A DNA stretch of 13,270 nt, from positions 1 through 13,270 of the forward strand of contig JAXEXP010000014.1 of NCBI GenBank assembly GCA_034113365.1, in the 5' to 3' direction. Positions 1-7,287 of the stretch are shown here, piece by piece. The stretch's first letter is position 1. Each line of letters starts with the position of its first letter. Under the pieces are notes generated by a model. The model saw only the letters and a list, made by a program, of their open reading frames with translations. It did not search any database and was not told the origin of the DNA. The translations under genes and the position numbers were made by a program. The DNA is from Spyradocola sp034113365 (lineage in GTDB: Bacteria > Bacillota > Clostridia > Christensenellales > UBA1750).

Positions 1-295
1 CTGCCGCGAAAAGCGCGTCATCTGGAAGCATGCGCTCAAAAACGCCTCCATGCCCGTGCTGACGCTGCTCATCACCGGCCTTGCGGGCACCATGGGCGGC
101 TCGGTCATCGTCGAGCAGATCTTTACCATCCCCGGCATCGGCACCTACATGCTCACGGGCGTCAACGATAAGAACGTGCCCGTGGTGATGACCTGCGCGC
201 TGGTCCTGTCCTTCATCTTCATGGCGGCCATGGTGGTGCTGGACGTCTGCTACGCGCTGATCGACCCCAAGATTGGAGCAAGGTACAAGAAATGA
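1..295 (+). CDS. DppB/OppB-like ABC transporter permease, C-terminal part
   Basis: This is the 3' end of an inner-membrane permease gene of the dipeptide/oligopeptide/nickel importer family; the gene begins upstream of the window. Frame 2 is open from the first bases and encodes about 97 residues. It contains the cytoplasmic EAA-type loop that contacts the ATPases (WKHALKNASMPVLT), a conserved membrane segment followed by EQIFTIPGIG, a last hydrophobic segment (VVMTCALVLSFIFMAAMVVL) and the family C-terminus YALIDPKIGARYKK. All are hallmarks of DppB/OppB/NikB proteins. Its stop codon overlaps the start of the next permease gene (ATGA at 292-295), so the two are probably translationally coupled and pair as the transmembrane heterodimer. 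The substrate cannot be told from this fragment. Confidence 0.93.
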   Translation, partial: CREKRVIWKHALKNASMPVLTLLITGLAGTMGGSVIVEQIFTIPGIGTYMLTGVNDKNVPVVMTCALVLSFIFMAAMVVLDVCYALIDPKIGARYKK

Positions 296-1173
296 ACGAG
301 AAAAAGCTCAAAAAACTGGTGCATCACAGCCGGAGCAGTTTGGCCGCAGACGTGTTCAAGCGCTATGTGCACAACTGGGCGGCGGACGTGGGCGCCGTGC
401 TGCTCATCATCATACTGATCGGCATCCTCTTTGCCGATCTCATCGCGCCGGCCTCCATGGTCACCGCCTACGATTCCTCCGCGCGCCTGTCCCCGCCCAG
501 CGCCGCGCACTGGTTCGGCACCGACAACCTGGGCCGCGACCTGTTCGCGCGCGTGCTGCACGGCAGCCGCATCTCGGTGGGCATCGGCGCGGGCGCCACG
601 CTCGTCTCGCTCATCATCAGCGCCATGATCGCATCGGTATGCGCCATGAGCAAAAAGGCGGACTTCCTGATCATGCGCGTCATCGACGTCATCAACTGCG
701 TGCCCGCCATCCTGCTTGCGATGATGTTCCTCGCGATCATGGGCGGCAGCGTGTTCAACATGATGGTCACCCTGACCATCGTCTCCGTCCCCGGCTTCGT
801 GCTGCACATCCGCTCCGTGATCCTGGGCGTCGTGGAGCAGGACTACATCCACGCCGCGCGCGTGTCCGGCTCCAGCCCCTTCAAGATCGTCATAAAGCAC
901 GTGCTGCCCAACGCCATCAACCCCATCATCGTCGAGGCCACCATGATGATCTCCTCGATGATGCTCTCCGCAGCGGGCCTGTCCTTCATCGGCATCGGCG
1001 TCACGCCGCCCTCGCCCGAGTGGGGCGCGATGCTCAACTACGCGCAGGGCTATCTGCGCACGGCGCCCTACATGGCCATTTTCCCCGGCCTTGCCATCGC
1101 GCTGACGGCGCTGTCCATCAACCTGGTGGGCGACGGCCTGCGCGACGCCTTCGACCCCAAGACGGGCAGATAG
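292..1173 (+). CDS. DppC/OppC-like ABC transporter permease
   Basis: This 293-aa protein is the second permease subunit of a peptide/nickel-type ABC importer. An N-terminal cytoplasmic tail is followed by a first membrane helix (about residues 33-52, OppC_N region). The family signature HWFGTDNLGRDLFARVLHGS lies at about 73-92, then four or five further helices. An EAA-type loop (YIHAARVSGSSPFKIVIKHVLPN) touches the ATPases. The C-terminal PEWGAML and LVGDGLRDAFDPKTGR motifs are typical of DppC/OppC. Length matches the family (about 280-310 aa). The start codon overlaps the upstream permease stop (ATGA), and the downstream ATPase begins 10 nt after this stop, so it is mid-operon. Substrate assignment (dipeptide, oligopeptide, nickel chelate) is not possible from the permease alone. 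Confidence 0.95.
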   Translation: MNEKKLKKLVHHSRSSLAADVFKRYVHNWAADVGAVLLIIILIGILFADLIAPASMVTAYDSSARLSPPSAAHWFGTDNLGRDLFARVLHGSRISVGIGAGATLVSLIISAMIASVCAMSKKADFLIMRVIDVINCVPAILLAMMFLAIMGGSVFNMMVTLTIVSVPGFVLHIRSVILGVVEQDYIHAARVSGSSPFKIVIKHVLPNAINPIIVEATMMISSMMLSAAGLSFIGIGVTPPSPEWGAMLNYAQGYLRTAPYMAIFPGLAIALTALSINLVGDGLRDAFDPKTGR

Positions 1174-1183
1174 GAGGAGAGGT

Positions 1184-2176
1184 ATGGAACAACAGAATCA
1201 AACGCTGCTTCAGGTCAACAACCTCTCGGTGGATTTCAAGGTCGATCGCAAGCATTCCCTGCACGCGGTGCGCAACATCTCCTTTGAGGTCAAGCGCGGC
1301 GAAACGCTGGGCATCGTGGGGGAGAGCGGGTGCGGCAAGTCCGTCACCTGCATGTCCATCCTGCGCCTGAACCCCGAGCGCCGCACGCTCTATCCCACCG
1401 GCGAGATCCTCTTTGAGGGCAAGGACCTGCTCAAGATGTCCCCCAAGCAGCTGAGCGCCATCCGCGGCAACGGCATCTCCATGGTCTTTCAGGAGCCCAT
1501 GACGGCGCTCAACCCGCTGTTCACCATCGGCGACCAGCTGATGGAGGCGCTGCGCGTGCACAATCCCCACATGGAAAAGGCCGACGCCTACAAGCGGTGC
1601 TTGGAGTCCATCGAAAACGTCAAGATCCCCAACCCCGAGCGCATCCTAAAGGCCTATCCCTTCACGCTCTCGGGCGGCATGCGCCAGCGTGTGATGATCG
1701 CCATGGCCATGGTCACCAAGCCCCAGCTGCTCATCTGCGACGAGCCCACCACCGCGCTGGACGTCACCATCCAGGCCCAGGTGCTCGACCTGATGAACCA
1801 GCTCAAGCGCGAGGTCGGCACCTCCATCATCTTCATCACCCACGACCTTGGCGTCATCTCCGAGATGGCCGACCGCGTCATCATCATGTACGGCGGCCGC
1901 ATCTGCGAGGAGGCCCCCGTGGACGAGCTGTTCAGCCATCCGCTGCACCCCTACACGCGCGGCCTCATCGATTCGCACCCCAGCCCCGATTACACCGGCG
2001 ACCGCCTCAAGGTCATCCCCGGCAGCGTCCCCACGCTGGCCGACATGCCCACGGGCTGTCCCTTCAACAACCGCTGCCCCTATGCCGCCCAGGATTGCGG
2101 CGACGTGTTCCCCGAGTTTGAAACGGCGCAGCCGGGCCATTGCGTGGCCTGCTACCACTGGAAGGAGGAAAAGTAG
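1184..2176 (+). CDS. DppD/OppD-like ABC transporter ATP-binding protein
   Basis: This 330-aa cytoplasmic ATPase is one of two that power the peptide-type importer. All nucleotide-binding motifs are intact: Walker A GESGCGKS (46-53), Q-loop VFQEPMTALNP (101-111), signature LSGGMRQRV (162-170), Walker B LLICDEP followed by the D-loop (182-193), and switch His220 (ITHD). The C-terminal oligopeptide-transporter extension (oligo_HPY, about 236-315) has clustered cysteines (Cys292, 298, 305, then Cys320 and 323). In some OppD/DppD homologues such cysteines have been reported to hold an iron-sulphur cluster; whether they do here is inference. A strong Shine-Dalgarno (TAGGAGGAGAGGT, which includes the preceding stop) sets the ATG at 1184. 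It abuts the DppF-like gene with no gap. Confidence 0.95.
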   Translation: MEQQNQTLLQVNNLSVDFKVDRKHSLHAVRNISFEVKRGETLGIVGESGCGKSVTCMSILRLNPERRTLYPTGEILFEGKDLLKMSPKQLSAIRGNGISMVFQEPMTALNPLFTIGDQLMEALRVHNPHMEKADAYKRCLESIENVKIPNPERILKAYPFTLSGGMRQRVMIAMAMVTKPQLLICDEPTTALDVTIQAQVLDLMNQLKREVGTSIIFITHDLGVISEMADRVIIMYGGRICEEAPVDELFSHPLHPYTRGLIDSHPSPDYTGDRLKVIPGSVPTLADMPTGCPFNNRCPYAAQDCGDVFPEFETAQPGHCVACYHWKEEK

Positions 2177-3202
2177 TTGGCAAAGCTCAAGAGCGGTTTC
2201 TCCAATGACGAGAACGAATACCAGCGCAGCAACAACTATTTCCTCGAGGCCAGGGATCTGACCATGCACTTCCCCGCCAAGACCGATTCCTTCGGCCGGC
2301 CCACCAGCTTCATCCACGCGGCCGACGGCGTCAACTTCGCCGTCCCCAAGGGCAAGACCATGGGCGTGGTGGGCGAGAGCGGCTGCGGCAAGTCCACTGT
2401 GGGCAAAATGCTGCTCAACATCTACAAGCCCACCTCCGGCTCCATACTCTACGAGGGCCGCGACATCACCAAGCTCTCCGCGCGCGAGCGCAAGCCCTAC
2501 GTCAAGAAGATGCAGCTGGTCTGGCAGGATCCCTATTCCTCGCTCGACCCGCGCCTGCGCGCCGGCGACATCATCGCCGAGGGCCTGGATAACTTCCACC
2601 TCGCATCCTCCCGCTCCGAGCGCGAGGCCAAGGTGGAGCGCCTGATGAAGATGTGCGGCCTGTTCCCCGAGCAGGCCAACAACTACCCGCACCAGTTCTC
2701 CGGCGGCCAGCGCCAGCGCATCTGCATCGCCCGCGCGCTGTCCACCGATCCCGAGTTCGTGGTCTGTGACGAGGCGGTTTCCGCGTTGGACGTCTCCATC
2801 CAGGCGCAGATCATCAACCTGCTCAAGGACCTGCAGGACGAGCTGAAGCTGACCTACCTGTTCATCTCGCATGACCTCAACATCGTCCACTTCATCAGCG
2901 ACGAGATCCTGGTCATGTACCTGGGTCAGGTCGTCGAGCGCGGCACCATGGAGAGCGTCTACCGCAACCGCGCGCATCCCTACACGCAGGCGCTGTTCTC
3001 CGCCACCCCTGCCTTCACCGCGGAGGAGAAGAAGAACAAGCAGCGCATACTCCTCGAGGGCGACGTGCCCTCGCCCGTGGATCCCCCGGCGGGCTGCCGC
3101 TTCCGCGGCCGCTGCCCCTACGCCACCGCCAAGTGCGCCGAGGAGCCTCAGTGGTACGAGGTGGAGGAGAACCACATCGTCAAGTGCCACCTGTTTGCCT
3201 GA
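2177..3202 (+). CDS. DppF/OppF-like ABC transporter ATP-binding protein (TTG start)
   Basis: This 341-aa second ATPase pairs with the DppD-like subunit. Walker A GESGCGKS is at 66-73, Q-loop VWQDPYSSLDPRLR near 115-128, signature FSGGQRQRI at 174-182, Walker B FVVCDEA at 194-200 and switch His232 (ISHD). The Walker B segment reads DEAVSALD rather than DEPTSALD, which is common in OppF/DppF proteins and keeps the catalytic Glu. The C-terminal extension carries Cys307, 313, 320 and 337. The start is TTG at 2177, immediately after the preceding TAG. GGAAGGAGGAAAAG just upstream is the ribosome binding site and no better ATG exists nearby. An atypical start and zero intergenic distance suggest translational coupling. 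The N-terminal ~25 polar residues before the ATPase fold have no recognised motif. Confidence 0.94.
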   Translation: MAKLKSGFSNDENEYQRSNNYFLEARDLTMHFPAKTDSFGRPTSFIHAADGVNFAVPKGKTMGVVGESGCGKSTVGKMLLNIYKPTSGSILYEGRDITKLSARERKPYVKKMQLVWQDPYSSLDPRLRAGDIIAEGLDNFHLASSRSEREAKVERLMKMCGLFPEQANNYPHQFSGGQRQRICIARALSTDPEFVVCDEAVSALDVSIQAQIINLLKDLQDELKLTYLFISHDLNIVHFISDEILVMYLGQVVERGTMESVYRNRAHPYTQALFSATPAFTAEEKKNKQRILLEGDVPSPVDPPAGCRFRGRCPYATAKCAEEPQWYEVEENHIVKCHLFA

Positions 3203-3240
3203 CATCCAAGCGTCGTACATCCGCGCTTTGATCGTTGCGC

Positions 3241-3256
3241 CGGGCAATCTCGCCCG
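3241..3256 (+). other. Short hairpin in the spacer before the substrate-binding protein gene
   Basis: CGGGC (3241-3245) and GCCCG (3252-3256) form a 5-bp GC stem with a six-base loop in the 85-nt spacer between the DppF-like and DppA-like genes. No T-run follows, so it is not a convincing terminator. Hairpins at this place often stabilise the mRNA of the abundant binding protein; that role is inference. A GAATAGATAAGGAAAGGTG stretch downstream supplies the ribosome binding site for the ATG at 3288. I see no good promoter in the spacer. Confidence 0.35.
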
Positions 3257-3287
3257 TCGTAGAATAGATAAGGAAAGGTGAGAACCC

Positions 3288-4877
3288 ATGAAGAAGCTCA
3301 AATCCCTGATCGCGCTCCTGCTCGTTGCGCTGCTCGCCCTGAGCTGCGTCGCGTGCTCCAGCAGCACCCCGGCCGCGTCCGATGCGCAGTCTCCCTCCGG
3401 CGAGACCGCTAACGACCAGCCCGCCGCCAGCACCGGCAAGGCCAAGCCCACCACCAGCGGCAAGGCCGACAGCTCCCTGACCATACCGCTCAACGACCAG
3501 CCCACCACGGTGGACCCCGACCTGTTCAAGCTCTCCGTCGAGGACAGCGTCCTCTCCGCCATCTACGAGCCGCTGTTCTACATCGACAACGACGGCAACT
3601 ACATGTGGTGCGTGGCCGAGAGCATGACCCAGAACGACGACGGCTCCGTCACCTTCACGCTGCGCGACGGGCTCAAGTTCCACTCCGGCGATCCGCTTGC
3701 GATGGAGGATATCCAGTACTCCCTCGAGCGCAGCCAGTATTCCACGCTCTGCTCCGTGCTGAGCCAGGCCGTGACGCTGGACGTCGTCGACGACAAGACC
3801 TTCACCATGTCCTTCCCGATGGGCGACCAGGGCTACGGCTTCGACGCGCTGCGTCCCTACATCCAGGTCATGAAGATCCTCAACAAGTCCTATTGCGAGA
3901 GCATCATCTCCGCGATGGACGAGGACCTCAAGTTCAACGCCGACGGCACCGGCCCCTATAAGTTCGTCGAGAAGAAGGACAACGGCGACGTCACCCTGAC
4001 CCGCAACGACGACTACTATCAGGACGTCAACATCAAGACCCTGAAGTTCAAGTTCGTCTCCGGCAGCTTTGAGACGGCCTTCGAAGCTGGCGACATCGAC
4101 CTTGCTAACTACACCGCCTCCAACTTCAAGCTGCTCGAGCAGTACTCCAACGTCAGCACCTACACCTTCTCGGTCAACAACGTCACCATGCTCATCAACA
4201 ACTGCACCGAGGGCGCGCCCACTGCCGATCCCAACGTGCGCCAGGCCGTCGCCTACGCGCTGAACCGTGCTGACATCACCGCCATCGGCACCAGCGACGC
4301 CGGTATCCCCGCCTACAACCTGGCCAACCCCCAGATCAAGTACTGGGCGGAGGACGTCTGCCCCAAGTACGACATGGACATCGCCAAGGCCAACGAGCTG
4401 CTGGCGCAGGCCGGTTACTCCGAGAGCAACAAGTGCGAGCTGACCCTCATCGTGATGGGCGCCCAGACCGACTGGGTCTCCGCCTGTGAGGTCATGAAGG
4501 AGACCATGGAGCAGGCCAACTTCATCATCAACATCGAGCAGGTGGCCGATACCTCCCGCTACTTCACCTATGACTTCGACCTGGGCATGATCTCCATCGC
4601 GCTGACCACCAACTTCAACTCCTATGGCGACATGTTCAACATGGAGTCCGGCATCGACCTCGCCGGCATCACCGACGAGTCCGTCACCGCCGCATTCAAC
4701 GCCATGACCGATGAGGCGACCACCCACGCCGCGATGCAGGCTGCCACTGCGTCCAACGCCTACATCCCGCTGTTCTACAACACCTACTTCTACGCCTTCG
4801 ACGGCGACCTGAACTACGGCCCCATGTACAACGAGTTCTCTGGCTTCCTCTACCGTGATTTCTCCTGGAAGGACTAA
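3288..4877 (+). CDS. DppA/OppA-like substrate-binding lipoprotein (SBP_bac_5 family)
   Basis: This 529-aa extracellular solute-binding protein delivers substrate to the upstream permeases. It opens with a lipoprotein signal: MKKLK, a hydrophobic core (residues 7-18) and a Cys-rich cleavage region in which Cys23 (after VA), or less likely Cys20, would be lipidated. A low-complexity Ser/Ala/Thr/Pro/Lys linker (about 24-60) tethers it to the membrane. The mature part shows the family-5 pattern: PLNDQPTTVDPDL, AIYEPLFYID, FTLRDGLKFHSGDPL, GTGPYKFVEKK, RQAVAYALNR, ANELLAQAGYS and a C-terminal YIPLFYNTYFYAFDGDLNYG. Length is normal. The same fold serves dipeptide, oligopeptide and nickel-chelate importers, so the ligand is undetermined. 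It is last in the operon, after an 85-nt spacer, and is followed by an intrinsic terminator. Confidence 0.94.
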   Translation: MKKLKSLIALLLVALLALSCVACSSSTPAASDAQSPSGETANDQPAASTGKAKPTTSGKADSSLTIPLNDQPTTVDPDLFKLSVEDSVLSAIYEPLFYIDNDGNYMWCVAESMTQNDDGSVTFTLRDGLKFHSGDPLAMEDIQYSLERSQYSTLCSVLSQAVTLDVVDDKTFTMSFPMGDQGYGFDALRPYIQVMKILNKSYCESIISAMDEDLKFNADGTGPYKFVEKKDNGDVTLTRNDDYYQDVNIKTLKFKFVSGSFETAFEAGDIDLANYTASNFKLLEQYSNVSTYTFSVNNVTMLINNCTEGAPTADPNVRQAVAYALNRADITAIGTSDAGIPAYNLANPQIKYWAEDVCPKYDMDIAKANELLAQAGYSESNKCELTLIVMGAQTDWVSACEVMKETMEQANFIINIEQVADTSRYFTYDFDLGMISIALTTNFNSYGDMFNMESGIDLAGITDESVTAAFNAMTDEATTHAAMQAATASNAYIPLFYNTYFYAFDGDLNYGPMYNEFSGFLYRDFSWKD

Positions 4878-4894
4878 TTTCACCTAAAACCGCA

Positions 4895-4928
4895 AAGGGA
4901 ACGCCCCCAAAAACCGGGGCGCTCCCTT
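4895..4928 (+). terminator. Intrinsic terminator of the ABC importer operon
   Basis: AAGGGA-A-CGCCCC (4895-4907) pairs with GGGGCG-C-TCCCTT (4916-4928), giving two 6-bp stems around one A/C mismatch, with an eight-base loop. The tail GCTTTGTTT (4929-4937) is T-rich but interrupted, so termination may be incomplete. It begins 18 nt after the binding-protein stop and ends 30 nt before the HAD start. Confidence 0.8.
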
Positions 4929-4958
4929 GCTTTGTTTCGGAGAAAAGGAGGAAGCCGC

Positions 4959-5681
4959 ATGTACCGAAACTGCATATTCGACCTCTACGGCACCCTCGTG
5001 GACATCCATACCGACGAAGAAGCCCCCGCCGTCTGGGAAAAACTGGCGCTCTTCTACGGCTACTACGGCGCAGCCTACGCCCCGCAGGAGCTGCGCGCCG
5101 CCTATGAGCAGCTCTCCGCCGAGGGCAGCTCCGGCCCGCAGTACAGCCACGAGGCCCACCCCGAGATCCGCATCGAGACGGTGTTCGCCGCGCTGTTCAC
5201 GCGCAAGGGCGTCCCGGCAGACGACGCGCTCGCCGTCCACGCCGGTCAGCTCTTCCGCGTGCTCACCACCGACTACCTCCGCCTCTATCCCGGCACCACC
5301 GAGCTCCTGTCCGCGCTGCGGGAGCAGGGGAGAGGCGTCTACCTGCTTTCCAACGCCCAGCGCATCTTCACCGCGGGCGAGCTCAACATACTGGGCATCG
5401 CCAAATATTTCGACGGCATCCTCATTTCCTCCGACTGCGGCGTCAAAAAGCCCGACCCGCGCTTCTTCCGGATGCTGCTCGACCGCTACCACCTCGACCT
5501 CGCCTCCTGCGTCATGGTCGGCAACGACTGCCACAGCGACATCGCCGGCGCGCAGTCCGTGGGTCTGGACACCATCTACATCCATTCCAACATCTCCCCG
5601 GACTACGACCCCGCCATCCGCGCCACCCATACCCTGATGCAAATGGACATGCAAAAGCTCCGCACCCTCCTGGAGGCATAA
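4959..5681 (+). CDS. HAD-superfamily (subfamily IA) hydrolase
   Basis: This predicted 240-aa cytoplasmic phosphatase-like enzyme has a haloacid-dehalogenase fold. Motif I is FDLYGTLVD, with nucleophile Asp8 and Thr12; the second, general-acid Asp is replaced by Tyr10, as in L-2-haloacid dehalogenases and some clostridial HADs. Motif II is LLSNAQ (Ser131), motif III is Lys164 in VKKPDP, and motif IV is VGNDCHSD (Asp190, Asp194), which is the Mg-binding phosphatase type. A helical cap lies at about 15-100. I chose the ATG at 4959 because AAAAGGAGG sits 7-8 nt upstream; an in-frame ATG at 4932 lies against the terminator and has no ribosome binding site. No promoter is evident between the preceding terminator and this gene, so it may depend on read-through. 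Substrate unknown. Confidence 0.9.
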   Translation: MYRNCIFDLYGTLVDIHTDEEAPAVWEKLALFYGYYGAAYAPQELRAAYEQLSAEGSSGPQYSHEAHPEIRIETVFAALFTRKGVPADDALAVHAGQLFRVLTTDYLRLYPGTTELLSALREQGRGVYLLSNAQRIFTAGELNILGIAKYFDGILISSDCGVKKPDPRFFRMLLDRYHLDLASCVMVGNDCHSDIAGAQSVGLDTIYIHSNISPDYDPAIRATHTLMQMDMQKLRTLLEA

Positions 5682-5686
5682 AGCAG

Positions 5687-5727
5687 CGCCGCACAGAAGA
5701 AATCTCCTCCCGTGCGGCGTATTTTTC
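5687..5727 (+). terminator. Intrinsic terminator after the HAD hydrolase gene
   Basis: CGCCGCAC (5687-5694) and GTGCGGCG (5712-5719) form a perfect 8-bp stem with a 17-nt loop, followed by TATTTTTC (5720-5727). It starts five bases after the HAD stop codon. On the minus strand the stem has no T-run, so it would not efficiently stop the convergent amidohydrolase transcript. Confidence 0.87.
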
Positions 5728-5767
5728 GCTCGATTAACCTTCTCAAACAGCAAACTGTGAACCCATG

Positions 5768-5854
5768 GCTTCCCCTCGAGAGGAAGCTGTCGCCCGCAGG
5801 CGACTGATGAGGTGATTTCGCCCGCAGTAACGACGATCTACAAATCCGGCCTCA
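5768..5854. repeat. Multi-hairpin intergenic element, probable dispersed repeat
   Basis: Three inverted pairs lie in order: GCTTCC/GGAAGC (5768-5773 with 5782-5787), GTCGCC/GGCGAC (5789-5794 with 5799-5804, tetraloop CGCA), and an outer TGAGG/CCTCA pair (5808-5812 with 5850-5854). A 9-bp direct repeat CGCCCGCAG occurs at 5791-5799 and 5819-5827. It occupies the gap between two convergent genes, and its last bases form the amidohydrolase stop codon. The pattern (GGCTTCC hairpin, GTC hairpin, CTGATGAGGTG) resembles dispersed palindromic elements I recall from gut Clostridia, but only one copy lies in this window, so the repeat status is inferred. Confidence 0.5.
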
Positions 5855-7030
5855 CAACTCGACCCGCTTGCCCTCCTGGTACACCGCGCTGACGTGCTCC
5901 AGCGCCTTGACGTCCTCGTGCGGCTTGCCCTGCACCGCGATCACATCCGCGATGTAGTCCGCCTTGAGCTGGCCCAGCCGGTCGCCCATGCCCAGCGCCT
6001 CCGCGCCGTTCTTCGTCGCGCACTCGATGGCCTGCAGCGGCGTGATGCCGTAGCGCACCATGTAGTCGCACTCCACCCACACTGGCGTCGCCTTGGGGTG
6101 ATCGCAGCAGTCGGTGTCCGTGCCGCAGGCCACGCGCACGCCCGTGTCGTACAGCGCCTTGAAGTTGTCCCTGTAGCAGGCGTTGGCCTCCTCCAGGTAG
6201 CGGTAGATCTCGTTGGCGCTGGTCAGTCCCATTTCGGTGTAGAGCTGGTAGCAGTAGTCGAACACGTAGATGGTGGGCACCCAGGTCTGGTCGTGCGCCT
6301 TCATCTGCTGCGCCTGCGCGATCGTCAGGTGCGTGCCGTGCTCGATGGTGTCGCAGCCGCCGTCAATGCTCATCTGGATGGACGGATCATAGCCCGCGTG
6401 CGACGCCACGCGCAGCCCCAGCCGGTGCGCCTCGTCCACCGCCGCGTTGATCTCCTCCTGGCTCATCTCCAGCCCGCGGTAGCCGTGGCTGGTCAGGATC
6501 TTGATGCAGTTCGCGCCCTCGCGCGCGTTGGTGCGCACCGCCTTGCGCACCTCCCACTCACCGTCGCACTCCATCACGCTGCCGTCCAAGCCGCTGCCGT
6601 GACCGCCCGTCATGCAGATACCGTTGCCCGCGGTGAACACGCGCGGCGCCTTGAGGAAGCCGTACCTGCGGCCCTTGATGACCGCCACGCCCATGTAGTT
6701 GGGGGAGGCCACGTCGCGGATGGTGGTCACGCCCGCGCGCAGCGTATCCTCCATGCGCTGCGCGACGAAAAAGCCCTGCATTGCGGGGTATTTCTCAAAA
6801 TCCGGGGTTTCGGCGCGGCCGTAGATGTAGGCCAGGTGGTTGTGCAGGTCGATCATGCCGGGCATCAGCGTGCAGCCGGGATGCGCCTGCACCTCCTGCT
6901 CGGGATGCGCCGCGATCAGCTGCGCCGCGGGGCCAACCTCGAGGATCTTGTCGCCCTCAATGCGCACGCCGCCCTGTTCGATGACGGTCACGCCGTCGCC
7001 AGTGATCAGATAGTCAGCCGTCAGTATCAC
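5852..7030 (-). CDS. Metal-dependent amidohydrolase (imidazolonepropionase/Xaa-Pro dipeptidase-like)
   Basis: This 392-aa protein is a predicted cytoplasmic hydrolase of cyclic or peptide-like amides. An N-terminal beta-sandwich (ADYLITGDGVTVIEQGGVRIEGDKI) is followed by the TIM barrel with all metal ligands visible: DLHNHL (His63, His65), bridging-lysine candidate Lys177 in CIKIL, His211 (SHAG), His231 (EHGTH) and Asp305 (CGTDTD). A C-terminal segment (LGQLKADYIADVIAVQGKP) rejoins the sandwich. The pattern matches the family annotated as amidohydrolase/prolidase-like/imidazolonepropionase-like; no hut genes are nearby, so substrate is open. I chose GTG at 7030 because GGAAGGAAG lies about 11 nt upstream and a perfect -10 box at 7068-7073 would place the transcript start downstream of the alternative ATGs (7069, 7063). 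A TTG at 7102 would extend the frame further. The start is therefore somewhat uncertain. Confidence 0.9.
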   Translation of the reverse strand: MILTADYLITGDGVTVIEQGGVRIEGDKILEVGPAAQLIAAHPEQEVQAHPGCTLMPGMIDLHNHLAYIYGRAETPDFEKYPAMQGFFVAQRMEDTLRAGVTTIRDVASPNYMGVAVIKGRRYGFLKAPRVFTAGNGICMTGGHGSGLDGSVMECDGEWEVRKAVRTNAREGANCIKILTSHGYRGLEMSQEEINAAVDEAHRLGLRVASHAGYDPSIQMSIDGGCDTIEHGTHLTIAQAQQMKAHDQTWVPTIYVFDYCYQLYTEMGLTSANEIYRYLEEANACYRDNFKALYDTGVRVACGTDTDCCDHPKATPVWVECDYMVRYGITPLQAIECATKNGAEALGMGDRLGQLKADYIADVIAVQGKPHEDVKALEHVSAVYQEGKRVEL

Positions 7031-7067
7031 GGAATTTGACACTTCCTTCCAGAATAAATCCATAACC

Positions 7068-7096
7068 ATTATAAATCCTGACGCGCAGCCGCACAA
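7068..7096 (-). promoter_or_regulatory. Promoter of the amidohydrolase gene
   Basis: On the minus strand a perfect -10 box TATAAT (7073 to 7068) follows a 17-bp spacer from a poor -35 hexamer TTGTGC (7096 to 7091). Transcription would start near position 7060, about 30 nt before the GTG start. It is divergent from the rpsU promoter. Confidence 0.55.
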
Positions 7097-7168
7097 GCGC
7101 AAACTTCCCGTTCACAAAAAATTCTTTTCAAAAAGCCTTCGAAACCTCTGGATTTATGGAAAGAGCTG

Positions 7169-7177
7169 TGTTATACT
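7169..7177 (+). promoter_or_regulatory. Possible extended -10 element upstream of rpsU
   Basis: TGT-TATACT (TG at 7169-7170, hexamer 7172-7177) matches an extended -10 promoter element. No good -35 hexamer lies 17-18 bp upstream. It could be a second, upstream start for rpsU or for a short transcript; it could equally be chance in this AT-rich gap. Confidence 0.3.
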
Positions 7178-7257
7178 TGATATGTTCACCACATTGGCAT
7201 GGTGGGTGCGTGTTGTTGACGGCGAATGTTTGTTTTTTGTAAAAACCTGCTTTTCGC

Positions 7258-7287
7258 TTGACAGGCCGCTCGGTTTGACGGTATAAT
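7258..7287 (+). promoter_or_regulatory. Strong housekeeping promoter of rpsU
   Basis: Both hexamers are perfect: -35 TTGACA (7258-7263) and -10 TATAAT (7282-7287), with an 18-bp spacer. The transcript should start near 7294, giving a leader of about 54 nt before the S21 start codon. The leader holds a small ATGCC/GGCAT hairpin (7304-7308 with 7315-7319). Confidence 0.85.

Noticed and set aside
3203..3287. Riboswitch or internal promoter before the binding-protein gene
   Set aside because: The 85-nt spacer holds only a 5-bp hairpin; TAGAAT has no -35 at proper spacing and no riboswitch core was recognised.
1646..3562. 638-aa open frame on the minus strand
   Set aside because: It lies antisense to the two intact ATPase genes; its composition is the Val/Leu/Ala/Gly/Asp-rich type produced by reading GC-rich genes backwards, and it has no recognisable domain.
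3180..4883. 567-aa open frame on the minus strand
   Set aside because: Antisense shadow of the binding-protein gene, with low-complexity Val/Gly/Asp/His composition and no motif.
5894..7039. 381-aa plus-strand frame opposite the amidohydrolase
   Set aside because: The minus-strand product has all amidohydrolase metal ligands; the plus frame is His/Arg/Val-rich noise.
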